DNA from: Pseudofrankia sp. DC12
GTDB lineage: Bacteria; Actinomycetota; Actinomycetes; Frankiales; Frankiaceae
Length of the DNA stretch: 64,000 nucleotides
NCBI RefSeq assembly: GCF_000966285.1
Contig: NZ_KQ031391.1
Coordinates: 2,132,640-2,196,639 of the forward strand
Direction: 5' to 3'
How positions within the stretch are numbered: the stretch's first letter is position 1; every line of letters starts with the position of its first letter. The translations under genes were made by a program, and so were the position numbers. A model generated the notes under the pieces. The model ran no database searches, was not told the DNA's origin, and saw only the letters and a list, made by a program, of their open reading frames with translations. Positions 8,614 to 16,888 of the stretch are shown here, piece by piece.

Positions 8614-9129
8614 CTATTCGGCGGGGGGTGTACGGGAGGCTGCGAGGGCCAGGAGGGTCAGGGTGGCTACGGCCACGGCGAGCAGGGGGACGCCGTAGGC
8701 GAGGAGGCCGTTCTGGATCATGGCCCAGCCGACGGGGAGGCACAGGAGCTCGATCACGACGATCGGCGCCTTCGAGGAGGTCCGCCGGACCACCCGCGCG
8801 CGGCCGAGCCCGATGACGACCACGCCGCAGACCAGGCAGAGCACACCGCCGAACTCGGCGCGGCCCAGGTTGTCGATGTGGTGGCCGAAGCCCCGGACCA
8901 CCTGCCAGACCCCGAGCCCGACGAGCAGCAGGCCCTGCGCGGCGACCAGAACCGCCGCCGCCGCGAGCGCCCGCGGCGCCTCGGCGAAGGCCACGAAGGT
9001 CGCCCGGACCGCGGCCAGGACGTCGGTCGGTGCCGCCGCGGCTGGAACCAGCCCGGCCGCGCTCGCGTCGGCCCGCTGCGCTGACCCGGCGTCCCGGCCC
9101 CTGGCGCCCGGCGTCTCGGCTCTTCCCAT
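8614..9129 (-). CDS. Small integral membrane protein, four predicted helices
   Basis: Unrecognised 171-residue protein. The first 40 or so residues are Ala/Arg-rich and soluble. Four hydrophobic segments follow: around ALAAAAVLVAAQGLLLVGLG, FGGVLCLVCGVVVIGLG, IVVIELLCLPVGWAMI and GVPLLAVAVATLTLLALA. This is the layout of small actinobacterial integral membrane proteins often annotated as hypothetical. The start chosen is the ATG at 9129 (MGRAETPG); an upstream extension to 9231 has shadow-like composition. It lies between repeat copy 1 and the divergent lipid-kinase gene. No function is assigned. Confidence 0.75.
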   Translation of the reverse strand: MGRAETPGARGRDAGSAQRADASAAGLVPAAAAPTDVLAAVRATFVAFAEAPRALAAAAVLVAAQGLLLVGLGVWQVVRGFGHHIDNLGRAEFGGVLCLVCGVVVIGLGRARVVRRTSSKAPIVVIELLCLPVGWAMIQNGLLAYGVPLLAVAVATLTLLALAASRTPPAE

Positions 9130-9415
9130 GCCGATGACCCTACGGCCCGGCGAGACCCACTCACACCCGTATCCACGCCGATTCCAGCGTTCTGGCCCGG
9201 CTGCCGGTTCGGCCCGAGCCGTGGCGGGCACGGACAGATCGGCGTGACGGTCAATCCCGAGCCGACACGAGTCAAACCGGCAGTTTCGGGAAGTTGACGA
9301 GTAGGCCGCACGCAGATGACGTCAAGACCGCTGGCCCAGCCCGCGACATTCTGTTACGTAGCCGACATTGTGAGACATTCCGCATACGAGCATCGGAAAG
9401 CGACGCGGTACTACC

Positions 9416-10417
9416 GTGATGGTCATGCGAGGGCTCCTGGTCGTCAATCCCGCCGCGACGACGACCACAGAGCGGGTCCGGGACGTCCTGGTCACCGCCC
9501 TGTCGGCCGACCTCGCGGTGGAAACCGTCATCACCAAGGGGCGCGGCCACGCGGCTGAGCTGGCCCAGCGCGCCACCGAAACCGGAATCGACGTCGTCAT
9601 CACGCTCGGCGGCGACGGCACGGTGAACGAAGTCGCCAACGGCCTGCTGCGCGACGGCCCGAACCCGGACGCGCCGGCGCTCGCGGTCGTCCCCGGTGGC
9701 AGTACCAATGTCTTCGCGCGGGCGCTGGGATATTCCGCCTCTCCCGTCGAGGCCACCGGCGAACTGCTCGCCCATCTGCGCGAGGGCACGAGCCGCCGGG
9801 TCGGCCTCGGCCACGCACGCTGGTCCGACCAGTCGCGCTGGTTCACCTTCTGCGCCGGCATGGGCCTGGACGCGGAGGTCGTCGGGCGGGTCGAGCGCAA
9901 GCGCTCGGGCGGCCGGGGCAACAGCGCCGGGCTCTTCCTGCGCAGCGGAGTGGCCCGCTACAGCGCCGGCGCCGGCCGGGGCCACCCGCGCATCACCCTC
10001 GACGTAGAGCCCGACCGCACCGCTACCGCGCCCGCCGCCGAGGGCCCACCGGCCGGCGAGGACGCGGCCACCGGCCCGGACCGCGAGCTCGACGTCGTCG
10101 TCGTCTGCAACACCGTCCCGTGGACCTACCTCGGCGACCGACCGGTCCGGGCCTGCCCGGAGGCGTCCTTCGACACCGGCCTCGACGTCCTGGGGCTGCG
10201 CCGGCTGCACCTGTCGAGCCTGCTGCGCGTCACCAGCCAGATGCTCACGGGCGAGCGTGGGCCACACGGCCGCAACATGCTGCTGGAACATGACCTCGAC
10301 GTCATACGGCTGCGGGCCACCCCGCAGGCCCCGTTCCAGATGGACGGCGAGTACCTCGGCCAGCACGCCGAGGTGACGCTGACTTCCCACCCCGCCGCCC
10401 TGCGCGTCATCGCGTAG
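9416..10417 (+). CDS. Diacylglycerol kinase family lipid kinase
   Basis: DAGK-catalytic-domain protein (YegS/DgkB/sphingosine kinase superfamily), about 330 residues. The nucleotide loop is LGGDGTVNEVANGL (about 64-77, GGDGT at 65-69), preceded by LLVVNPAA at 7-14 and followed by VVPGGSTNVFARALG. The C-terminal beta-sandwich is present, ending PFQMDGEYLGQHAEVTLTSHP. It would phosphorylate diacylglycerol or a related lipid at the membrane. In-frame starts GTG 9416, ATG 9419 and ATG 9425 are all possible; no good Shine-Dalgarno decides. An Ala/Pro-rich insertion of about 25 residues (near 198-225) interrupts the C-terminal domain. Confidence 0.9.
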   Translation: MMVMRGLLVVNPAATTTTERVRDVLVTALSADLAVETVITKGRGHAAELAQRATETGIDVVITLGGDGTVNEVANGLLRDGPNPDAPALAVVPGGSTNVFARALGYSASPVEATGELLAHLREGTSRRVGLGHARWSDQSRWFTFCAGMGLDAEVVGRVERKRSGGRGNSAGLFLRSGVARYSAGAGRGHPRITLDVEPDRTATAPAAEGPPAGEDAATGPDRELDVVVVCNTVPWTYLGDRPVRACPEASFDTGLDVLGLRRLHLSSLLRVTSQMLTGERGPHGRNMLLEHDLDVIRLRATPQAPFQMDGEYLGQHAEVTLTSHPAALRVIA

Positions 10418-10424
10418 GGCAGCG

Positions 10425-10585
10425 GCCAGAAACGGCGCTCCGCGCCTCTGCAGACCTCCCAGATCGGCTTCGTCGATCCGGCAGGGACCCGGCTTTGCCT
10501 GCTTCGGGCGCTTTGCGCCCTCGCCTAGGTGGTTCTGGGCGGGGCTGAAGTGCGGAGGCGGGCGCTTGTCCAGAATCGGGGCCTC
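10425..10585 (+). repeat. Modular intergenic repeat, copy 2
   Basis: Lies just after the lipid-kinase stop. It has module A (CGGCGCTCCGCGCC, about 10434-10447), then the 38-base core at 10503-10540 (TTCGGGCGCTTTGCGCCCTC then GCCTAGGTGGTTCTGGGC), then TGCGGAGGCGGGCGCTTGTC with CAGAATCGGG. It faces copy 3, which is inverted, so the pair fills the space between convergent genes. Confidence 0.75.
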
Positions 10586-10631
10586 GGGTCGCCTTCCGCT
10601 CCCTGGGTCGCCTTCCGCTCCCTGGGTCGCT
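10586..10631 (+). repeat. Short tandem repeat, 19-bp unit
   Basis: GGGTCGCCTTCCGCTCCCT occurs twice in tandem (10586-10604, 10605-10623) and is followed by a partial third unit, GGGTCGCT. It lies in the distal part of repeat copy 2. Confidence 0.85.
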
Positions 10632-10634
10632 GGC

Positions 10635-10780
10635 GCGGCCAGAGGTCCCGACCTGGATCGGCGCTACTGCCGGTTGTCTACCTTCGGCCCAGAATCACGT
10701 GGGCGAGGGCGCAAAGCGCCCGAAGCAGGTGAAGCGGCCGAAGGTGCGCCAGCGCCGGTTCCGGCCGATCGCCGCAGGGC
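10635..10780 (-). repeat. Modular intergenic repeat, copy 3 (inverted)
   Basis: On the minus strand the core (10724 down to 10687) reads TTCGGGCGCTTTGCGCCCTC then GCCCACGTGATTCTGGGC, the same 38-base length as copies 1 and 2. Module A (ATCGGCCGGAACCGGCGCTG) is at about 10753-10774, and the GTCGGGACC module at about 10643-10652. The C-terminal codons and the stop of the glycerophosphodiesterase gene (10664) are inside this element. Confidence 0.75.
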
Positions 10781-11476
10781 GCGGACGACGTCGGCGGGGT
10801 CGTCGCAGATCACCGCGTCGACGCCGGCGTCGCGCAGGCGCAGCGCGGCGCGGTCGCTGGTGACGGTCCAGGTGACCAGCCGGACGCCGGCCCGGTGGGC
10901 GAGCGCCGCCGCGTCCGGGGCGGCCAGCACCGCGGACGTGTGGGCGTGCAGTTCCCGGTGGCCGGCCGAGCGAACGTAGGCCAGGCCGCCGCTCACCGCC
11001 ATCCGGGGCATGGTCAGGAATCCGGTCGGCACCCCGAGATCCGCCGCGCGGACCCGCTCGATGGCGAACCAGTCGAACGACGACACGGTGACGCCTGCGT
11101 CCGCGCCGGTCAGGCCACGGGCACGCAGCACCTCGACGAGCACCTGCGCGGTCCGCTCCCGGGGTGCGTCGAAGTCCGGCTGGCCCGGCTGGTTCTTGAT
11201 CTCGATGATGATCCGGCCTCGCCCGGCCCACACATCCAGGACGTCGTGCAGCGTCGGCACTCCTCTGGCGCCCAGCTCGGCCGTGGAGCGCCGCAGGACG
11301 GCCCGCCCGCCCAGCCGGGGCAGCCGTGCGTCATGGACCACGACGAGCTCTCCGTCGGCGCTGCGGCGGACGTCGATCTCGATCCCGTCCGCGCCGGCCG
11401 CTAAGGCCGCGTCAACGGCGGCGACGGTGTTCTCCGGGCCGGGATCCCGGCTGCCGCGATGCCCCAGTACCTCCAC
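10664..11476 (-). CDS. Glycerophosphodiester phosphodiesterase
   Basis: GDPD TIM-barrel enzyme hydrolysing glycerophosphodiesters to sn-glycerol-3-phosphate and an alcohol; 270 residues from the GTG at 11476, which has an excellent GGGGGAGGCTCC Shine-Dalgarno. It opens VEVLGHRGSRDPGPENT with the catalytic His-Arg at 6-7 and Glu at 15; IEIDVRRSADGELVVVHD carries the metal ligands and second His. IIIEIKNQPG and the C-terminal DAVICDDPADV are typical. There is no signal peptide, so it is probably cytosolic. The last 25 or so residues are encoded by repeat copy 3 and are unlikely to be part of the fold. A second paralogue is at 27249-27974. Confidence 0.9.
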   Translation of the reverse strand: MEVLGHRGSRDPGPENTVAAVDAALAAGADGIEIDVRRSADGELVVVHDARLPRLGGRAVLRRSTAELGARGVPTLHDVLDVWAGRGRIIIEIKNQPGQPDFDAPRERTAQVLVEVLRARGLTGADAGVTVSSFDWFAIERVRAADLGVPTGFLTMPRMAVSGGLAYVRSAGHRELHAHTSAVLAAPDAAALAHRAGVRLVTWTVTSDRAALRLRDAGVDAVICDDPADVVRALRRSAGTGAGAPSAASPASGALRPRPRDSGPKVDNRQ

Positions 11477-12210
11477 GGAGCCTCCCCCACCGAACGCCCG
11501 GAACCACGCCCCTCGACGCCATCCTGCACCGCGGGCGCCGGCCGTGCCGTCCGGACGCTTCGACCGGGCCTCCGCCCCCCGCACCGGCCGTCGGGCGCGA
11601 GACCCGCCTCACCCGGCCGCCCCGCCGCGAGCGGGGCGAGGTAAGAATTGTGTAACAAGTACGTGCGGACGATCGTCATCGAGCCGCCGTCCGGCCGCCT
11701 GAGGGCCGCCGCGGGGCCGCCGCGGCCTCGCCCAGACCGGCCCATCCGAAACTGCCGACCATGCCTAGTTGGCATGAACCCTGTCGTATGATCCTGCATG
11801 GCCTACTTGGACTATCCCGACAACGCCCAACCGATGGAGCCAACAGCCCATAGCCATCAGGCATCGAGATGGCCGTCCCTAGTCATCCCGAGTGCCTTCG
11901 GTCGTGGTCCGCCCGTGTCCCCAGCGGACAAGTGCAGGCCAGAGATGGTGTGAAGGCGCCTGCAGGTTCTTGCGCCCCTGCCCGTTCCGGTGGGAGGGTG
12001 GCGAATGTCCGAGGTGGATGACCACATACACCCGGGCGCACGCTTGCACACGTGTCGTCAGGCACACAGTCGGCCAGCCGACACCCGAGTCAGTCGCCGC
12101 AGGCAGAGAGAGAACCTCTGCACGAGACCGTCAGGTCGTGGCGCAACCCGGAGGGCCGGCCAGCCGTCTCATGTGCAGTGTCGCCCGCTACGACAGAGGG
12201 AGTAGGACGC
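11477..12210. other. Long intergenic region upstream of whiB1
   Basis: 734 bases between the glycerophosphodiesterase start (minus) and whiB1 (plus), with lower GC than its neighbours, as expected for promoter DNA. TGTAACAAGT-type AT-rich sequence at about 11651-11662 could belong to the minus-strand gene. An open frame of 51 codons at 11798-11953 (ATGGCCTACTTGG start) has no clear ribosome-binding site and weak codon bias. TGCACACGTGTCG at about 12048-12060 contains an 8-bp palindrome. The long untranslated leader is reminiscent of other whiB1 genes; no regulator site could be named. Confidence 0.45.
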
Positions 12211-12456
12211 ATGGACTGGCGCCACAGAGCGCTCTGCCGTGACGAGGACCCCGAGCTCTTCTTCCCCATCGGGACCACCGGACCCGCAGAGCGTCAGATC
12301 GACGAAGCCAAAGCCGTCTGCCGACGTTGCTCTGTTACGTCCGACTGCCTGAACTGGGCGCTCGAAACCGGCCAGGACGCCGGTGTGTGGGGCGGCCTGA
12401 GCGAAGACGAGCGACGTGCCCTCAAGCGTCAGGTGCTGCGGGTCCGTACCGCCTGA
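12211..12456 (+). CDS. whiB1: WhiB-family iron-sulfur transcription factor, WhiB1 type
   Basis: 81-residue [4Fe-4S] protein that in mycobacteria binds the principal sigma factor and is nitric-oxide sensitive. It starts MDWRHRALCRDEDPELFFP, the WhiB1 signature. The cluster ligands are Cys9, Cys37, Cys40 and Cys46 (C-X27-C-X2-C-X5-C). GVWGGLSEDERR (about 58-69) is the turn motif, followed by a basic tail (KRQVLRVR). The ATG at 12211 follows GAGGGAGTAGGACGC. Convergent pdtaS next door matches the mycobacterial whiB1-pdtaS order, which supports the subtype call. Confidence 0.93.
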   Translation: MDWRHRALCRDEDPELFFPIGTTGPAERQIDEAKAVCRRCSVTSDCLNWALETGQDAGVWGGLSEDERRALKRQVLRVRTA

Positions 12457-12468
12457 GTGAAGGTTCCC

Positions 12469-12492
12469 ACCGGAGCGGCGTCGCCGTTCCGG
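12469..12492 (+). terminator. Hairpin after whiB1
   Basis: CCGGAGCGGCG (12470-12480) pairs with CGCCGTTCCGG with one mismatch. It begins 14 bases after the whiB1 stop and has no T-run, so termination activity is inferred from position and stem only. Confidence 0.5.
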
Positions 12493-13000
12493 GAAGTCTG
12501 AGGTCACAAGCCGCTGGCCGCTAGTCAGCGACGAGGCCGCGATCCAAGCCCGAGGGCGCAGCCCTCCCCGCGAGGCCGAGGCAACCACGGCCGACGGGCC
12601 CACGGGCTGGAACCCGACAACGCCGTGCTCTGCCGAGCCCGGCTTCAGAGAGCAAGAAGCGCTGGCCGAGGAAGTGAGCGGCACAGCGGTAGTTGCATCC
12701 GTGCCCATGTCACGCTGCGCACCCGTCCGGTGCGTCTCGGACGCCGGCACTCTCGGCCGTTCTGTCCGCACGGCCGCCGTCTCCGCGCGGCGCGCCACGG
12801 ACGGAGCGGCCGATGCGTTTTCCCGGGTCCGACCCACGGGCAAAACCGACGGCGCAGGCTCGATGCCGACCTCGACCGGCACAGCACTCACCGTCACTCG
12901 GAACGGCGAAGAGCCTGACGCAACGTGAGCGCGCGATACACGCTCATCGACGACAGACTCCACGTGCCGAGGGATACCCGGCTCCGCAAGCCCCAAACAC
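12493..13000. other. Convergent intergenic region, whiB1 / pdtaS
   Basis: About 500 bases without a supported gene. A GTG-initiated frame at 12674-12928 (84 codons, Thr/Ala/Arg-rich) shows only moderate third-position bias and no recognisable domain; I do not call it. GAGGGCGCAGCCCTCCCCGCG at about 12551-12571 has a short hairpin faintly like the repeat core found elsewhere in the window, but too diverged to count. Confidence 0.4.
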
Positions 13001-14476
13001 TCAATTTGAAGAAAGTGGAATCGACAGCAGGGCCTCGGTTCCGCGACCGGCGCCGGCCTGCAGCCGGATCGTCCCCTGCATCTCGCCGAGCACGAGCTGA
13101 CGCACGATCTGCAGGCCCAGGCGCGGCGAGTGCTCCAGCTGGAAGTCGTCCGGCAGGCCGGCGCCGTCGTCCGCGACGACGACGTCGAGGCGGCTGGCCG
13201 TGCGGCGCACTCGGACCTCGATCGAGCCCGCGGAACCATCGAACGCATGTTCGACAGCATTCTGCAAAAGTTCGGAGAGCACAAGCGCCAACGGCGTGGC
13301 GAGCGCACCGGACAGCATCCCGAACGAGCCAACCCGGCGCGTCGTCGCCCTGGACCCCGTGGTCGCCAGATCGACGGTGACCGACGTGATCTGGTCGGCG
13401 ATCTCGTCGAACGGGACCGACTCCCCCAGCGTCTGGGACAGCGTCTCGTGCACCAGGGCGATCGACGTCACCCGGCGCACCGACTCGCCGAGGGCGTCCC
13501 TGGCCTCGTCCACCTTGGTCCGGCGCATCTGCAGGCGCAGCAGGGCCGCCACCGTCTGCAGGTTGTTCTTCACCCGGTGGTGGATCTCCCGGATCGTCGC
13601 GTCCTTGCTCAGCAGCTGCGCCTCGCGGCGGCGCAGCTCGGAGACGTCGCGCACCAGGACCAGGACCTCGCGGGTCTGGCCGGGGAAAAGCGGGATCGCC
13701 CGCAGCAGCACCACGGTGCTACCGACGGCCAGCTCGACCTCGACCGGGCGACGCCGGCCGATCGCGTGCCACACCGCCGGCGTGGTGGCCGGCAGGTTCA
13801 GCGCCCGATGCACCGAGCGCAGGTCCTCGCCGGTGACGTTCCCGGTGTAGCCGAGCCTGCGGTAGGCCGACAGCGCGTTCGGGCTCGCGAAGATGACCTT
13901 CCCGGCCCCGTCCAGGCGCATCATGCCGTCCCCGACCCGGGGCGACTCGGGCAGCTCGGCCGGGCTGCCCCGGAACGGGAACAGGCCCTCGGCCACCATC
14001 AGCGCCAGGTTGTTCGCGCCCTGCAGGTAGGCCGACTCCAGCGCGCTCGGGGTGCGGGTGGTGGCCAGGTTGGTGTCCCGGGCCAGGACCGCGATCACCT
14101 TGTCGCCGTGGCGCACCGGGATCGCCTCGGTGCGCACCGGGACTCCGCCGTCCCACTCCGGCTCGCCCTCGCGGGCGATCCGGTGCTCCCGCCAGGCGTT
14201 GCGCACCACCCAGCGGTTGATCACGACGCTGCCGACCTCGTCGTTGTGGTAAGCGGTCGGGCCGGTGGTCGGGCGCACCTGGGCGACGACGAGGAACTCG
14301 GTCTGGCCGCCCCGGCCGGCCCGTGTGCTGGAGGTCCTGCTGGGAACCAGGAGCAGGAGGTCCGCGAACGACAGGTCGGCCAGCAGCGCCCAGTCCGCGA
14401 CCAGTGCGTGCAGGTGGTCGATGTCCTCGTCGCGGAGGTCGGTGCTCGCGTGGAGCATGTCAGCGAGGGTTCCCAC
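13001..14476 (-). CDS. pdtaS: Sensor histidine kinase PdtaS
   Basis: Cytosolic two-component kinase of the HisKA_2/HWE-like group, 491 residues from the GTG at 14476 (VGTLADMLHASTDL, as in mycobacterial PdtaS). N-terminal GAF-like domain to about residue 150 (DHLHALVADWALLADLSFADLLLL), PAS domain about 170-285, DHp helix with the phospho-acceptor in IREIHHRVKNNLQTVAALLRLQ (about 298-319), and a C-terminal HATPase (LSELLQNAVEHAF, DDGAGLPDDF, GLQIVRQLV). Its mycobacterial partner PdtaR is a receiver-ANTAR protein; no receiver is in this window, but a GAF-ANTAR protein is encoded at 57.7 kb. Convergent with whiB1 and divergent from bioF. Confidence 0.93.
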   Translation of the reverse strand: MGTLADMLHASTDLRDEDIDHLHALVADWALLADLSFADLLLLVPSRTSSTRAGRGGQTEFLVVAQVRPTTGPTAYHNDEVGSVVINRWVVRNAWREHRIAREGEPEWDGGVPVRTEAIPVRHGDKVIAVLARDTNLATTRTPSALESAYLQGANNLALMVAEGLFPFRGSPAELPESPRVGDGMMRLDGAGKVIFASPNALSAYRRLGYTGNVTGEDLRSVHRALNLPATTPAVWHAIGRRRPVEVELAVGSTVVLLRAIPLFPGQTREVLVLVRDVSELRRREAQLLSKDATIREIHHRVKNNLQTVAALLRLQMRRTKVDEARDALGESVRRVTSIALVHETLSQTLGESVPFDEIADQITSVTVDLATTGSRATTRRVGSFGMLSGALATPLALVLSELLQNAVEHAFDGSAGSIEVRVRRTASRLDVVVADDGAGLPDDFQLEHSPRLGLQIVRQLVLGEMQGTIRLQAGAGRGTEALLSIPLSSN

Positions 14477-14767
14477 GGCCGGAAGACTGCCAGAAGAACC
14501 CGCCTCTTGAACAACCAAGGCCGCCGGGTGATCTCCGCGCCGGGTCGGATCGGCCGCGACGGGGCGACGCCGCCCCTGGTCGAACCGGGTGGCCGCGCCC
14601 GGCGGCCCGGCCCGGGGCCTGACCAGCGGCAACCCGCCCACCCCGGGCCAGCTGCCGAGGCCGCGGCGGGATCCGCCGGCAACGGCTGTCCCGCACAGCG
14701 AAGGCCCGGCTGTTCTGTGCCCGGCGCGCTACCCGTGCCCCAGCGAAGCCGACATACAGTCGCGGAC

Positions 14768-15934
14768 GTGACCGTGCACGAGCGACTGAGCGCGCCGCCC
14801 GCCCCGCTGGCCTGGCTGGACGCGAACGCCCAGGCCCGGCGCATCGCGGGCCTGCGTCGGTCGGTGCTGCCCCGGCCCGCGGTGGACCACCGGATCCGCC
14901 TCGACCTCGCCGGCAACGACTACCTCGGCCTGGCCCGGCACCCCGACGTCATCGAGGCCGGCGTGGCCGCGCTGCGCGCCTGGGGCGCCGGCTCGACCGG
15001 CAGCCGGCTCGTGAGCGGCACGACCGAGCTGCACGCCGAGCTGGAGGCGGAGCTGGCCGCGCACTGCGGCTTCGCCGCGGGCCTGGTCTTCGCCTCCGGC
15101 TACGCGGCGAACCTGGGCGCACTGACGGCGTTGGCCTCGGCCGGTGACCTCGTCGTCTCCGACGAGCACAACCACGCCTCGATCGTCGACGCCTGCCGGC
15201 TCTCTCGCGCCGAGGTGGCGGTCGTCCCGCATCTGGACGTCACCGCCGTCGACGCGGCGCTGGCCAGGCGCTCCTACCGACGGGCGCTGGTCGTCACCGA
15301 CTCGGTCTTCTCCGCCGACGGCGACCTGGCCCAGCTGGCCGAGCTGCACGCGGCCACCCGTCGCCACGGCGCAGTGCTGCTGGTGGACGAGGCGCACGCG
15401 CTCGGCGTCGTCGGCACCCGCGGCGAGGGCGCGGCCGCGGCCGCCGGGCTCGCCGGTGAGCCGGACGTCGTGGCCACCGTCACCCTGTCGAAGTCGCTGG
15501 GCAGCCAGGGCGGGGCGGTGCTCGGGCCAATCGAGGTCCGCGATCACCTCATCGACACGGCCCGGACGTTCATCTTCGACACCGGGCTCGCGCCGGCCGC
15601 CGCCGGCGCAGCCCTCGGTGCGTTGCGGCTGTTGGTCGCCACCCCGGCGCTGGCCGCTCGGGCCCGCGCGCGGGCGGGCGAGCTGGCCCGCATCGCCGAC
15701 GCGCCGGCACCCGCGGCGGCCGTCGTGTCGGTCGTGCTCGGCGAGCCGGAGCGGGCGGTGGCGGCGGCGGAGACCTGCCGTGAGCACGGTGTCGCCGTCG
15801 GCTGTTTCCGGCCGCCGACGGTCCCGCCGGGCACGAGCCGGCTGCGGCTGTCCGCGCGGGCCGACCTGACCGACGACGACGTGGCGCTGTTCGCCACGGC
15901 GTTGTCCGCCGCTCGGGCGGCGCAGCGGACATGA
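14768..15934 (+). CDS. bioF: 8-amino-7-oxononanoate synthase
   Basis: PLP-dependent alpha-oxoamine synthase joining pimeloyl thioester and alanine in biotin synthesis; 388 residues. Family motifs: LAGNDYLGLARHP (about 48-60), GSTGSRLVSGTTELHAELE (about 75-93), SDEHNHASIVDACRLS (131-146), DEAHALGVVG (208-217), and the Schiff-base Lys at about 242 in ATVTLSKSLGSQGG. The start is GTG 14768 or the in-frame GTG 14774. It opens the operon bioF-bioD-bioB-bsaP; the bioD start overlaps its stop (ATGA). No bioA or pimeloyl-synthesis gene is present in the window. Confidence 0.95.
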   Translation: MTVHERLSAPPAPLAWLDANAQARRIAGLRRSVLPRPAVDHRIRLDLAGNDYLGLARHPDVIEAGVAALRAWGAGSTGSRLVSGTTELHAELEAELAAHCGFAAGLVFASGYAANLGALTALASAGDLVVSDEHNHASIVDACRLSRAEVAVVPHLDVTAVDAALARRSYRRALVVTDSVFSADGDLAQLAELHAATRRHGAVLLVDEAHALGVVGTRGEGAAAAAGLAGEPDVVATVTLSKSLGSQGGAVLGPIEVRDHLIDTARTFIFDTGLAPAAAGAALGALRLLVATPALAARARARAGELARIADAPAPAAAVVSVVLGEPERAVAAAETCREHGVAVGCFRPPTVPPGTSRLRLSARADLTDDDVALFATALSAARAAQRT

Positions 15935-16674
15935 GCGTCCTCGTCGTCACCGGCACGGGCACGGGGGTCGGCAAGACCGTCGTCACGGCCGCCGTGGCGG
16001 CACTCGCGCTCGATCGCGGCCGGCGCGTGGCCGGCGGCGATCCCGGCGGCTCGGTCGCGGTGGTCAAGCCAGCGCAGACCGGCGTCGCGCCTGGCGAGCC
16101 GGGCGACGTCGACCTGGTCGGGGACCTGACCGGGCTCACCGAGCTCCACGAGCTGGCCCGCTACCCGGACCCGCTGGCACCGGCGACGGCGGCGCGGCGC
16201 GGCGGCCTTCCCGCCGTCGACCTCGCGGGCGTCGCCGACGCCGTCGCCAAGCTGTCGGTCGATCACCGGCTCGTCCTGGTCGAGGGGGCTGGCGGGCTGC
16301 TGGTGCGCTACGACGACGATGGCCGCACGTTGGCCGACCTCGCACGGCTGCTGCGTGCACCAGTGCTGGTCGTGACCCGACCAGCACTGGGCACCCTGAG
16401 CGACACCGCGCTGACACTCGAGGCGCTCGCGCACCGCGGGCTGGAGCTCGCCGGCGTGGTCATCGGCAGCTGGCCGGTGCGGCCAGAGCTCGCCGAACGC
16501 GCGAACCTCGCCGACCTGGAGACTGTCGCCGGCCGGCCCCTGGCCGGCGCGCTCCCGGCGGGCGCCGGCCAGCTCGACCACGCCGGCTTCCGGGCGCTGG
16601 CCCGCCGGTCGCTCGCGCCCTCTCTGGGCGGCACCTTCGACCCCGTCGCCTTCCACGCCGGGCACCTTCCCTAG
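15931..16674 (+). CDS. bioD: Dethiobiotin synthetase
   Basis: ATP-dependent carboxylase forming the ureido ring of dethiobiotin from diaminopelargonate; 247 residues. The P-loop GTGTGVGKTVVTAA spans about 8-21, switch residues VVKPAQTG are at about 46-53, and LVEGAGGLLVRYDDDG (about 113-128) is the conserved second Mg/ATP motif. It is translationally coupled to bioF by a 4-base overlap. The gene is followed by a 214-base gap containing a tandem repeat before bioB. Confidence 0.95.
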   Translation: MSVLVVTGTGTGVGKTVVTAAVAALALDRGRRVAGGDPGGSVAVVKPAQTGVAPGEPGDVDLVGDLTGLTELHELARYPDPLAPATAARRGGLPAVDLAGVADAVAKLSVDHRLVLVEGAGGLLVRYDDDGRTLADLARLLRAPVLVVTRPALGTLSDTALTLEALAHRGLELAGVVIGSWPVRPELAERANLADLETVAGRPLAGALPAGAGQLDHAGFRALARRSLAPSLGGTFDPVAFHAGHLP

Positions 16675-16791
16675 GCGAGTGCGAGAGACCACGTCCAAGG
16701 AACGCGCGCCAGGGCCGGGCTGGGCCGGAGAATGGGCGGGCCTGGCACGGCTCCCAGACGTCCCGACGCCCGCGTTTACGTACCGCCACTG

Positions 16792-16854
16792 CCCCGATGC
16801 CCACTGACCCGATGCCCACTGACCCCAATGCCCACTGACCCCAATGCTCACTGA
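16792..16854 (+). repeat. Tandem repeat at the start of bioB, four 15-16-bp units
   Basis: Units: CCCCGATGCCCACTGA (16792), CCCGATGCCCACTGA (16808), CCCCAATGCCCACTGA (16823) and CCCCAATGCTCACTGA (16839-16854). Each contains an ATG and a TGA. Read from the first ATG it gives a 13-codon leader frame ([13 protein letters not shown]). The fourth unit supplies the ATG at 16844 that is in frame with bioB. Confidence 0.9.
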
Positions 16855-16888
16855 ACCGAATGCCGGTTCCGGCGGCTGGAGTGAACCT

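Noticed and set aside
11798-11953. 51-codon frame upstream of whiB1
   Set aside because: No Shine-Dalgarno and weak codon bias; lies in probable promoter DNA.
12674-12928. Possible 84-codon gene between whiB1 and pdtaS
   Set aside because: Moderate codon bias only, no ribosome-binding site or recognisable domain.
13130-14767. Upstream extension of bioF by 546 codons
   Set aside because: The extension is antisense to pdtaS; BioF similarity begins only at VTVHERLSAP.
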